A stretch of DNA of 11,756 nt from an uncultured Solobacterium sp. (lineage in GTDB: Bacteria; Bacillota_I; Bacilli_A; Erysipelotrichales; Erysipelotrichaceae), in NCBI GenBank assembly GCA_905194705.1, contig CAJJTI010000049.1, forward strand, positions 1 through 11,756, written 5' to 3'. Every line of letters starts with the position of its first letter. Position 1 is the first letter of the stretch. The notes below the pieces were generated by a model, which was not told the DNA's origin, did not search any database, and was given only the letters and a program-made list of their open reading frames with translations. The position numbers and the translations under genes were made by a program. This document shows positions 1 through 5,607 of the stretch, one piece after another.

Positions 1-15
1 TAATAGTCTCTTCAT
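1..15 (-). CDS. first five codons of a gene leaving the window (partial)
   Basis: An ATG whose first base is 15 opens a frame reading MKRLL up to the window edge. A strong purine-rich ribosome binding site (GGGGGAAGAG, plus 18-27) lies just upstream, and a TTGACA/TACTAT promoter lies further upstream at 40-69. The basic, leucine-rich start could be a signal peptide or membrane segment, but five residues cannot identify a product. The call rests on the start signals alone. Confidence 0.4.
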
Positions 16-39
16 TTCTCTTCCCCCATTCTTACAAAG

Positions 40-69
40 ATAGTAATTTCTCAAAATAATTATTGTCAA
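40..69 (-). promoter_or_regulatory. sigma-A type promoter for the gene at the left edge
   Basis: On the minus strand there is a perfect TTGACA (plus 64-69), an 18-base spacer and TACTAT (plus 40-45, four of six matches to TATAAT). Transcription would start near 33 and reach the GGGGGAAG ribosome binding site and the ATG at 15. This suggests the left-edge gene is its own unit and not the tail of the operon at 147-2985. Confidence 0.45.
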
Positions 70-114
70 TAAATTTCATAGTATTTTCTTGATGATATAA
101 ACATTTGCAATTAT

Positions 115-144
115 AAAAAAAGCGAATATTACATCATGTGCAAT
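115..144 (-). terminator. weak terminator candidate after the 205-codon gene
   Basis: After the TGA stop at 147-149, the minus-strand RNA can form a six-pair stem (arms 139-144 and 128-133, including one G-U pair) around a five-base loop. Seven U residues follow (plus 115-121), but six bases separate stem and U-run and the stem is A-U rich. It is a weak candidate, favoured by position and by a new promoter just beyond. Confidence 0.3.
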
Positions 145-146
145 AC

Positions 147-764
147 TCACTTCTGCTTGTTCATTTCATCAAATTGTTTTAAATGTTCTCTAGATAATTT
201 CTCGTATTTAGCAGCATTTTCTTTATCATTTTTATTCTTATACATTAAAGAAATAAGAAATTCATTAACGCCTCTATTTTGTGAATCAATATATTCTAGT
301 TCATCCAGCATTTCATCTAAATACTTATAGCCTTTTTCAACATAAATATCATAAGATTTATCTATTTCATTGATAATTCTATCATTCTTTAATTCATGAA
401 TCTTATCATGCCAGATTCCACATTTTTTATAACTTTTAACAGATAAGTAATAATTATATGCTTGTGTATATATTTTTTCTTTATCTGTTTCAGACAATTT
501 AACTTTTTGTAGTTTCTCTAATAATTTATCAATTTCATTAACATCATTTCTAATCATTGCTTCATTAAGTCTTAAAGAATCAAGATACGCAGCAGGGAAT
601 ACAAACTTTGTAATTTTCTTTTCTAATAAACTATTAAATTTTTTATTATCACCTGATTCAATAGCGATAATAATTTCTTGAGAAATTTTCTTTTTTATAA
701 CAGCTACAGCAACTGCAACACAGATTGCAATTACTACAACTATTGCAATAATTGTATATTTCAT
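147..764 (-). CDS. membrane-anchored helical protein of unknown function
   Basis: The product is 205 aa. Residues 3-24 form one strongly hydrophobic helix (I, V and A rich) followed by KKK, which suggests an N-terminal anchor with a soluble C-terminal domain of about 180 residues. That domain is rich in K, E, L and Y, and its paired amphipathic helices resemble tetratricopeptide-like folds. This is an impression from the sequence, not a motif match. The open frame extends upstream to 968, but that part is antisense to the IID gene and lacks a start signal. The ATG at 764 has GGAG seven bases before it and opens the hydrophobic helix, so it was chosen. It lies 86 bp beyond the PTS IID stop, separated by two hairpins, and is probably expressed by read-through. 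Similar anchored proteins occur in Erysipelotrichia, from memory. The function is unknown. Confidence 0.75.
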   Translation of the reverse strand: MKYTIIAIVVVIAICVAVAVAVIKKKISQEIIIAIESGDNKKFNSLLEKKITKFVFPAAYLDSLRLNEAMIRNDVNEIDKLLEKLQKVKLSETDKEKIYTQAYNYYLSVKSYKKCGIWHDKIHELKNDRIINEIDKSYDIYVEKGYKYLDEMLDELEYIDSQNRGVNEFLISLMYKNKNDKENAAKYEKLSREHLKQFDEMNKQK

Positions 765-783
765 AGTTATCTCCAAATTTAGG

Positions 784-812
784 AAAAGAGTGTGTGAAGA
801 ATCACACACTCT
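784..812 (-). terminator. perfect 11-bp hairpin ending the PTS operon
   Basis: Arms 787-797 and 802-812 are exact inverse complements around the loop 798-801. In the minus-strand direction the stem is followed only by a short U-run (TTTT then CC). Its position between IID and the 147-764 gene suggests a leaky terminator or a 3'-end stabilising stem. It would lower expression of the downstream gene without excluding it. The plus-strand side also carries a T-run (GTAGTTTTT), but no plus gene ends here. Confidence 0.65.
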
Positions 813-829
813 GTAGTTTTTCGGAAAGA

Positions 830-848
830 AAGTGTTTTTTAAACACTT
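830..848 (-). repeat. second hairpin directly after the IID stop codon
   Basis: AAGTGTTT (830-837) and AAACACTT (841-848) form an eight-pair stem with a three-base loop, two bases beyond the IID stop. It lacks a proper U-run and is A-T rich, so a barrier to 3' exonuclease decay is as likely as termination. Together with 787-812 it makes a tandem stem-loop pair. Confidence 0.45.
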
Positions 849-850
849 AA

Positions 851-1717
851 TTAAGCGTGCCAAATAACGTGTACTAAAGCTTTGTACTCTGTTCCACCCC
901 AAATTCCGAATACACAGCCAACGATACCTAAGAGTAATAATAATCCGATACATTTTGTAGCTGTCCATCCCTTTTTCTTAATTAATGTATAGCACATTAA
1001 TGTTAATAGTAATGGAACTAGAGCAGGTAGAATACCATTTAATAATCCTTGGATGTTAATTGAAGCATCACCGTTAGGGATTACCATACCAAGAGATGTA
1101 GCACCATAGTTACATGTTAATGCACCTACTACGAATACACCTAATACAGAAGCTGCATGTGTGAATTCAGTAGCGTGAGCTGTTAATGTTGTAACAGCAG
1201 AAGTACCTAAGTTGTATGACCAGTTCATTAACCAAATACGTAATGCCATTTGAACACCAAATAGAATAACGAAGTATAGAATTGGACCTAACCAACTGCC
1301 ACCGATAGCCATGTTAGCTGTAATACCGGCAGTAATTGGAACTAATGTGAACCAGAATAATGCATCACCAATACCACCTAATGGACCAGCACAAGCAACT
1401 CTTACACCACGGATAGTGTTGATGTCTGCTTTGCTTTGTTCAAGTGATAATACGATACCAGCAACTAATGTTACTAGGAATGGGTGAGTATTAATGAATT
1501 CAAGGTTGTGACCCATTGATGTAGCTAGGTCTTCCTTGTTTGTGTGAATTTGTTCTAGGCCAGGAAGAATTGTCCATTCCCAACCACCAGCTTGCATTCT
1601 TTCATAGTTGAATGAAGCTTGTAGCATACAAGATCTCCAAGCGATCTTATTTAATGTAGCCTTATCAAGTGGCTTAGCAGGTGTAGTATCCTTATATGTT
1701 AGTACATTAGATTCCAT
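851..1717 (-). CDS. agaD: PTS mannose-family IID component (GalNAc/galactosamine type)
   Basis: This 288 aa protein is the IID half of the membrane permease, which moves the sugar across the membrane together with IIC. The family signature is clear: residues 28-40 hold an RSxxLQASFNYER-type segment, followed by the conserved GGW and by HPFL near residue 79. A GPLGGIGDALFW segment follows near 111-122, and hydrophobic stretches fill the C-terminal part. The length fits the usual 270-300 aa. The start at 1717 is preceded by AAGGAGGAG at good spacing. Its first 11 bases overlap the end of the IIC gene, indicating translational coupling. Assignment to the aga subgroup (AgaD/AgaE) and not to mannose or sorbose comes mainly from neighbouring AgaS, deacetylase and KbaZ genes. 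The family is certain; the substrate is inferred. Confidence 0.9.
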   Translation of the reverse strand: MESNVLTYKDTTPAKPLDKATLNKIAWRSCMLQASFNYERMQAGGWEWTILPGLEQIHTNKEDLATSMGHNLEFINTHPFLVTLVAGIVLSLEQSKADINTIRGVRVACAGPLGGIGDALFWFTLVPITAGITANMAIGGSWLGPILYFVILFGVQMALRIWLMNWSYNLGTSAVTTLTAHATEFTHAASVLGVFVVGALTCNYGATSLGMVIPNGDASINIQGLLNGILPALVPLLLTLMCYTLIKKKGWTATKCIGLLLLLGIVGCVFGIWGGTEYKALVHVIWHA

Positions 1718-2489
1718 CAGAGTCTCCTCCTTGTCCTATTTTAATTGATGTATTGTAGTCATACATAGCGATAGCGATACCGATGAATGCTACAAGTACT
1801 AGAGTTGCACCAGCAGTTGCTTCGATATTTCCGAATAATGCTGCAAATGCAAAACCAGCAAAGTAAATACCCCACATATCGTTTGCTAACATAATCTTTA
1901 ATAGAACAGCAAATCCGACATATCTCATCATACCACCAGCTACAGAGAAGCCACCCATTAACCAGCTGGCATTTTCTGATAATTGTTGTAATGGTCCAGC
2001 TAATGATACACCACCAACATAAGCAACGATAGAAAGTACTGCGAATAGACCACCAAGTAAGCAGCAAGATAGAACGTTTACTTTTGTGATTCCAGCAGGA
2101 TTAGCTTCAGCAGCTGCTTTATCAGCAGAAGCCATGAAACCAGACATTGCAGTAAATACAAGTGTTACGATGTATTGACCGAATACTGAGAAGATAACAG
2201 CTGTACCTAATGCTGTGTTTACATCCATTCCAGCTTTAGTAGCGAAAATCATTGAAACAATAGCACCAACTACTGAGTTAGGAGGCTGAGCGCCACCAAC
2301 AGGCATATTACCGATCATCATAAGTTCATATGTACCACCAACAGCTAGACCAGTCTTAACATCACCTAAGATAAGGCCGATGATAGGACAAGCAACCATA
2401 GGACGGTAAAGAACTTCTGTAAGTGAGAATTGGTCGATTGCAAAAACGAATGTTGCAATAGCCAATAATACTATTTGAATTACTTCCAT
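1707..2489 (-). CDS. agaC: PTS mannose-family IIC component (GalNAc/galactosamine type)
   Basis: This 260 aa integral membrane protein forms the sugar channel with IID. The family hallmark lies near residues 34-74: a GLILGDVKTGLAVGGTYEL segment followed by MIGNMPVGGAQPPN. The remainder is a chain of hydrophobic segments with few charges, and the length matches the 250-270 aa norm. The ATG at 2489 follows AAAGGG, 19 bp after the IIB stop, so IIB, IIC and IID are one operon in the usual B-C-D order. The end overlaps the IID start. A cytoplasmic IIA partner is not adjacent; the only IIA gene in the window is at 5608-6039. A galactosamine-type substrate is inferred from context. Confidence 0.92.
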   Translation of the reverse strand: MEVIQIVLLAIATFVFAIDQFSLTEVLYRPMVACPIIGLILGDVKTGLAVGGTYELMMIGNMPVGGAQPPNSVVGAIVSMIFATKAGMDVNTALGTAVIFSVFGQYIVTLVFTAMSGFMASADKAAAEANPAGITKVNVLSCCLLGGLFAVLSIVAYVGGVSLAGPLQQLSENASWLMGGFSVAGGMMRYVGFAVLLKIMLANDMWGIYFAGFAFAALFGNIEATAGATLVLVAFIGIAIAMYDYNTSIKIGQGGDSDGI

Positions 2490-2508
2490 GTTTTTTCCCT
2501 TTCAAAAA

Positions 2509-2985
2509 TTATTTAAATAGTTTGTTAATATCTTCTTTTGCAATTGATGGAGTTCTTTGAATATATAATTCAACTCCTAATTCTTGAAGACGTTTGAATG
2601 CTGCAACATCAGTATCATCAACTGCAACAGAAGTAGCAACTTGACGTTTGCCTTCTGACATATGCATGTTACCGATATTTACAGATTTAATAGGAACACC
2701 ACCTTCAACTAAAGCAAGTACATCTTCAGGAGTTTCGCAAATAATTGCGATGTGTTGAGATGCAGAAGCCTTGTTAATGATGGCACAAGTTTTTTCGATA
2801 GTGAAAAATCTTGTTTGTGCTTGAGCAGGACAAGCCATTTTCATTAAGCTTTGACGCATTGCATCACCAGCAACAGCATCATTAGCTACTAATAGTAAGT
2901 TTGCACCTACTGAACTTGTCCATTGAGTTGCAACCTGTCCATGAATTAGACGGTTGTCAATTCTTGTCAAAACAATATCTGGCAT
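2509..2985 (-). CDS. agaB: PTS mannose-family IIB component (GalNAc/galactosamine type)
   Basis: This 158 aa cytoplasmic protein accepts phosphate from IIA on a histidine and passes it to the sugar during transport. The phosphorylation motif RIDNRLIHGQV is intact at residues 8-18, with His15 as the expected active residue. A later IGNMHMSEGKRQ segment (about 103-114) resembles AgaB/AgaV proteins and supports an amino-sugar system. The length is typical (about 157 aa). It is the first gene of the operon. The ATG at 2985 has the purine-rich GGAAGGAAGAAGG about eight bases upstream. A TATAAT box and a perfect cre box lie at 3039-3060, so the whole permease is probably under catabolite control as well as the divergent AraC regulator. 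Confidence 0.93.
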   Translation of the reverse strand: MPDIVLTRIDNRLIHGQVATQWTSSVGANLLLVANDAVAGDAMRQSLMKMACPAQAQTRFFTIEKTCAIINKASASQHIAIICETPEDVLALVEGGVPIKSVNIGNMHMSEGKRQVATSVAVDDTDVAAFKRLQELGVELYIQRTPSIAKEDINKLFK

Positions 2986-3038
2986 ATTTTTTTACCTTCT
3001 TCCTTCCCGAGGAAACTTTTAATCTCCCTACGTTTTTA

Positions 3039-3044
3039 ATTATA
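3039..3044 (-). promoter_or_regulatory. -10 box of the PTS operon promoter
   Basis: Perfect TATAAT on the minus strand, placing the transcript start near 3032 and leaving a leader of about 45 bases before the IIB start. No good -35 hexamer lies 16-18 bases upstream. This is what one expects of a promoter that needs an activator such as the divergent AraC-type protein. Confidence 0.6.
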
Positions 3045-3045
3045 T

Positions 3046-3060
3046 TTGAAATCGTTTTCA
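3046..3060 (-). promoter_or_regulatory. cre box (CcpA operator), perfect consensus
   Basis: Plus-strand TTGAAATCGTTTTCA matches the Bacillus subtilis cre consensus WTGNAANCGNWNNCW at every fixed position. It lies one base upstream of the PTS -10 box, in the spacer where bound CcpA would block RNA polymerase. Repression of galactosamine uptake by preferred sugars is the natural reading. No CcpA gene is in the window. Confidence 0.75.
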
Positions 3061-3071
3061 TTGCTTTTTCG

Positions 3072-3129
3072 TTTTTAACGACCATGTTGTGATTTTTAAC
3101 ATAATTACCCATAATTCACTATTTTTAAC
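3072..3129. promoter_or_regulatory. three direct TTTTTAAC repeats, candidate AraC-type operator
   Basis: TTTTTAAC occurs at 3072-3079, 3093-3100 and 3122-3129, in the same orientation, upstream of the PTS -10. The first two are 21 bp apart, which is two helical turns and the spacing usual for AraC-family half-sites. The third is 29 bp further. A weaker TTTTTAAT lies at 3033-3040. The divergent regulator gene is the obvious candidate ligand. The region is A+T rich, so some resemblance by chance is possible. Confidence 0.45.
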
Positions 3130-3197
3130 TAATTTTTAGTAAAAAAATAAAGCATTTTCACCTTTTCCTTAACATAATTGGTACTTCATTAATAAAA

Positions 3198-3214
3198 TAT
3201 CGCTAAAAACGATA
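3198..3214. promoter_or_regulatory. inverted repeat in front of the regulator gene
   Basis: TATCG (3198-3202) and CGATA (3210-3214) form a short inverted repeat with a seven-base centre, 21 bp before the regulator start. It could be an autoregulatory site. Its AAAACGAT core also occurs in the reverse strand of the cre box and at 9802-9809. It is too short to be firm. Confidence 0.25.
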
Positions 3215-3223
3215 AAATTATTG

Positions 3224-3229
3224 TAGAAT
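3224..3229 (+). promoter_or_regulatory. possible -10 box of the regulator gene
   Basis: TAGAAT ends six bases before the ATG at 3236, so a transcript from it would be leaderless or nearly so. An alternative TAAAAT lies at 3213-3218 and would give a leader of about ten bases. Neither has a convincing -35 partner. Confidence 0.3.
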
Positions 3230-3235
3230 TAAGGT

Positions 3236-4402
3236 ATGTCAATATTTAATAAAACTACAGGAATTGATTTCCAGGAATTTGGTGAAATATTCAATGAAAC
3301 TACATTCAAGAATCAGTATGTAGAAGGACGTTTTTATTTGGCTATAGACAAAAAAGAAACAAATAAATTCTATAAAAGTGAAGAAGAAATATATTTCACC
3401 GTAAGAGACGGAATCGCCGCAATCGCTATTACGAAAGATTTAAATGAAGAGCCTAAAATATTTGTCATTCATCGAATTTGCAAAATTAATACTGGCTTAT
3501 ATTTTACTTTTTTGACTGTTTCAAATCATGCAACTGTTGAAGTATCGAAAAAGGATATTGATAATCAAGTATATATTGCTCCAAAAAGTGTATGTATTCA
3601 TCCAATAAAATCTAAACTGCATGTTAAAGAAATCCTTGGCGATTATTACGTTGTACGTGGATCAAATTATTATTTTCCTGGAGAAGTACAGCATTTCTGG
3701 GAAATTACTTATGTCGATGATGGTACTTTAATTACCGATATTGAAGGAAAAGAGTTTACATTAAATCCACAAGAAATCATTTTTTACGCTCCCGGTCAAG
3801 AACATACTCAAAGAACTACTACAACATGTTCTTATTTAACAATTGTTTTTGATATGGATATTAAAGAACGTGATGCTGAAACACTAAAAAACAAAATCTT
3901 TAAAGCCACTCAAAAAGAAACTGAATTATTAACCCAGTTTAACAAAGCAAGTGCTGAGTATAACGATTTTACGCCAATGTTACTAAATACACTTGTGCAA
4001 ATGTTTATTGTCTCTGTATTAACAAGTGCAAATGAAGCTCAAGCAAGTAAACCTATCATGACAAAGATGCAACAAAAATATAATAATGAATTACTTGGTG
4101 AAATTGCTCTATATATTCAAGAGAATATCTATTCACAATTAAATGTAGAAGATATCTGCTATCACTTCTCTATCTCAAGATCTACTATTCAAACTTTATT
4201 TTTAAAAAATTTAAATACAACACCAAAGCAATATATTTCCGATTTGAAATTTGCTAAAGCAAAACAAATGATAAAAGATTCTACCTACTCTATTTCTGAA
4301 ATAGCTAGAATCTGTGGTTTTTCATCAATACATTATTTTTCCAGAGTATTTAAAGAAAAATATGGCATTACTCCTACATCTTATGCAAAGTCTATCGGAT
4401 AA
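3236..4402 (+). CDS. AraC-family transcriptional regulator of the aga locus
   Basis: This 388 aa protein has three parts. The N-terminal region (about 1-120) is beta-rich and unassigned. A cupin-like sugar-sensing domain follows at about 138-200, with a PGEVQHFWEI stretch and APGQEH near 185-190. The C-terminal AraC DNA-binding domain (about 285-388) has two helix-turn-helix motifs, the second reading SISEIARICGFSSIHYFSRVFKEKYGITP. It is longer than classical AraC (about 290 aa) because of the N-terminal part. Divergent placement against the PTS operon implies it senses an amino sugar and activates that operon; this is inferred. The start is odd: AAGG ends one base before the ATG, and in-frame stops at 3224 and 3230 exclude any upstream start. 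The next in-frame ATG is deep in the gene. The start is therefore firm but initiation may be leaderless. Confidence 0.88.
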   Translation: MSIFNKTTGIDFQEFGEIFNETTFKNQYVEGRFYLAIDKKETNKFYKSEEEIYFTVRDGIAAIAITKDLNEEPKIFVIHRICKINTGLYFTFLTVSNHATVEVSKKDIDNQVYIAPKSVCIHPIKSKLHVKEILGDYYVVRGSNYYFPGEVQHFWEITYVDDGTLITDIEGKEFTLNPQEIIFYAPGQEHTQRTTTTCSYLTIVFDMDIKERDAETLKNKIFKATQKETELLTQFNKASAEYNDFTPMLLNTLVQMFIVSVLTSANEAQASKPIMTKMQQKYNNELLGEIALYIQENIYSQLNVEDICYHFSISRSTIQTLFLKNLNTTPKQYISDLKFAKAKQMIKDSTYSISEIARICGFSSIHYFSRVFKEKYGITPTSYAKSIG

Positions 4403-4427
4403 CAAGTATACCCAATAGTTGCTATCG

Positions 4428-4447
4428 AATTTTTTACTAAAAAAATA
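4428..4447 (+). terminator. A-T-only hairpin after the regulator gene
   Basis: A run of T residues followed after a two- or three-base turn by a run of A residues forms a stem with no G-C pairs, about 25 bp after the regulator stop. It lies between convergent genes, where a terminator is expected, but no G-C rich stem with a U-run is visible, so the call is weak. Confidence 0.2.
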
Positions 4448-4459
4448 ATTACTAATACC

Positions 4460-4687
4460 CTAAATTTCAATATCATTAAAATAACACATAGTCAAATCAG
4501 GATTATCTAGAATATTCGTTTGTGGTACTTGAACTGTGCGTACACGATAAAGCCCAAGCTTTTGACAAACACTAGAATAACAATAAAAGACATTGTTATT
4601 TCTTTGATTGTGGGAATGAATTATGCTGGTTTTCCTCATCATGTTCACGATTCCAATGATAGAGATAAACACGTCAATAATTAACAA
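4460..4687 (-). pseudogene. short or decayed ORF downstream of the XRE gene
   Basis: A 75-codon open frame can start at TTG (4687) and begins with a hydrophobic helix (about residues 1-17), then a polar part with several C, N and H residues. No family is recognised. The start is poor: an AAAGGA lies about 12 bases upstream. The frame is open for some 14 codons before the TTG without an ATG. A GTG right after the XRE stop begins VKSER in another frame, and a one-base shift would join it to the hydrophobic segment. That pattern suggests a third gene of the XRE operon broken by a frameshift. It could equally be non-coding. Confidence 0.3.
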
Positions 4688-4713
4688 GACGATATTATCC
4701 TTTCGCTTTTCAC

Positions 4714-4920
4714 TTAAAAATAAAACAGTTCTTCAAATTTCTTGTCCAGAGCAATGCAAAGGATCAATGCCAGCTTTGCAGTGGGATTAAATTGCCCCGT
4801 TTCAATAGAACTGATTGTATTTCTTGATACACCAATCAGCTCCGCCAGTGGTGTTTGCGATAGCTTTTTCTCTATGCGCGCTTCCCTAAGGTTATTTTTC
4901 AATTTCAGCTCGTTATTCAT
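4714..4920 (-). CDS. short XRE-family DNA-binding regulator
   Basis: The 68 aa product is almost entirely one helix-turn-helix domain. Residues 8-66 contain LREARIEKKLSQ, LAELIGVSRNTISSIETGQFNP and an end of the type FEELFYF. The recognition helix SRNTISSIE is typical of small repressors of the Cro/CI class in Bacillota. Position 23-24 reads TP where most relatives have EE, a minor difference. The ATG at 4920 overlaps the TGA of the preceding membrane-protein gene by four bases (ATGA), so the two are translationally coupled. Pairs of a three-helix membrane protein and a short XRE regulator are common in gut Bacillota. The usual inference is that the membrane partner affects the regulator. The target is unknown. 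The DNA is clearly richer in G+C than the aga genes. Confidence 0.88.
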   Translation of the reverse strand: MNNELKLKNNLREARIEKKLSQTPLAELIGVSRNTISSIETGQFNPTAKLALILCIALDKKFEELFYF

Positions 4921-5246
4921 TTCTTAACCACCATAAGCTGCAGAATAAAAAAGACAAAAAACATGAGGCACAGCGCTAAATAGAAAATAGTCATGATTAA
5001 GTCTCTTTTTCTCTTTATACTTGCATATTTAACAAGAGTGTTAGTGGCAAGGATACTGTAATAAACAACCCACGGACTTATAAAGTATGTGTTTGTAAAG
5101 ATAAGAAAGATAATAGTGAGAACAACACAGACCGCAGCGCCAACTTGTCCGACAATGTTTCCTGCTTGCATGGTTACTTCCAACTCTACCAAATCCCTAT
5201 TCTTGTTCTCTCTTCGACTACTTTCCAAAATATTTTCTTTATTCAT
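4917..5246 (-). CDS. three-helix membrane protein (DUF6442-like), partner of XRE gene
   Basis: The 109 aa product starts MNKENILESSRRENKNRD, the polar head I associate with DUF6442-type proteins. Hydrophobic segments follow at about 30-50, 56-74 and 83-105, with a basic KRKRD between the second and third. The frame extends upstream to 5300, but that start lies upstream of the promoter -10 (5284-5289). The ATG at 5246 has AAAGGAG 13 bases upstream, somewhat distant, and gives the family-like N-terminus, so it was preferred. The end overlaps the XRE gene by four bases. The reading as a membrane modulator of the XRE protein is inferred from the recurrent gene pair. The domain name is from memory. 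Confidence 0.8.
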   Translation of the reverse strand: MNKENILESSRRENKNRDLVELEVTMQAGNIVGQVGAAVCVVLTIIFLIFTNTYFISPWVVYYSILATNTLVKYASIKRKRDLIMTIFYLALCLMFFVFFILQLMVVKK

Positions 5247-5283
5247 TGAACAATAATCGCTCCTTTCCAAGTTTTCTGTCATT

Positions 5284-5313
5284 ATTACACCTTTTGCCAA
5301 GCATACTTGTCAA
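5284..5313 (-). promoter_or_regulatory. promoter of the membrane protein-XRE pair
   Basis: On the minus strand a perfect TTGACA (plus 5308-5313) is followed after 18 bases by TGTAAT (plus 5284-5289). The expected start near 5277 leaves about 30 bases of leader before the ATG at 5246. The promoter lies inside the last codons of the 44-codon ORF at 5285-5419. Confidence 0.5.
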
Positions 5314-5419
5314 ACATAACTATCTTATCATCCTGTGTCTTTTCTACGTATCCCACTTTTTTCACCATTCTGCACCACCTTTGTTCGTCATCGCCTGTTC
5401 GACGATTAAAAAAAAGCAT
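5285..5419 (-). CDS. 44-codon small ORF behind a near-perfect Shine-Dalgarno
   Basis: An ATG at 5419 is preceded by AAGGAGGTGGG, the strongest ribosome binding site in the window, four bases from the start codon. The frame runs 44 codons to TAA TAA. The product begins MLFFNRRTGDDEQ. Its C-terminal half (from about residue 18, MVKKVGYVEK) is a believable mix of charged and aromatic residues ending in WQKV. An internal ATG at 5368 also has AAGGTGG upstream and would give 27 aa. A run of eight T residues follows the first codons, where slippage could shift the frame. There is no transmembrane segment and no family I recognise. It lies directly before the DUF6442-like/XRE pair on the same strand. 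It may be a genuine small protein or the remnant of a larger one. Confidence 0.45.
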   Translation of the reverse strand: MLFFNRRTGDDEQRWCRMVKKVGYVEKTQDDKIVMFDKYAWQKV

Positions 5420-5539
5420 CCCACCTCCTTCAACAAATACATTGCGATATTTTCTTACCTTTGGTTAGTGCTTTGTATCATGCAACCATATACTCGCAAT
5501 GAACTTTCACTATTTAGCTATCACCTATATCGAGTGTAT

Positions 5540-5578
5540 AAGAAAACTGGACACCCCCACTAATGCCCAGTTCTTTTC
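5540..5578 (-). terminator. terminator of the agaS-agaF unit
   Basis: AACTGG (5545-5550) pairs with CCAGTT (5567-5572) around a 16-base loop containing CCCCC. In the minus direction the stem is followed by TTTTCTTATA. It lies 36 bases beyond the IIA stop (5608), the expected place. The left side carries the same AAGAAAACTGG as the terminator after 11215. Confidence 0.5.
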
Positions 5579-5607
5579 TCATTCTAATTATTCTTAATTA
5601 TTATCAA

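Noticed and set aside
136..330. 64-codon plus-strand ORF
   Set aside because: It is antisense to the 147-764 gene, F/S-rich as expected from the reverse of K/E-rich coding DNA, and has no start signals.
765..968. N-terminal extension of the 147-764 gene, open in the same frame to 968
   Set aside because: It runs through the two hairpins and the end of the IID gene on the same strand in another frame, reads as unlikely protein (many R, W and C), and the ATG at 764 has a good GGAG and starts a clear membrane helix.
1759..2067. 102-codon minus-strand ORF inside the IIC gene
   Set aside because: It is a shifted-frame shadow rich in C, W and Y with no ribosome binding site, lying inside a well-supported gene.
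2986..3235. Riboswitch, T-box or other structured leader before the PTS operon
   Set aside because: The predicted leader is only about 45 bases and shows no conserved stem-loop; the region reads as protein-binding sites.
5361..5442. Alternative 26-codon frame starting at ATG 5442 and ending over the internal ATG of the 44-codon ORF
   Set aside because: The start has no Shine-Dalgarno; the strong AAGGAGGTGGG lies inside the frame and serves the ATG at 5419.
5246..5563. 105-codon plus-strand ORF in the gap before the IIA gene
   Set aside because: It begins antisense to the start of the DUF6442-like gene, has no Shine-Dalgarno or promoter, and its composition (H, F, L, S) is that of a reverse-strand reading.
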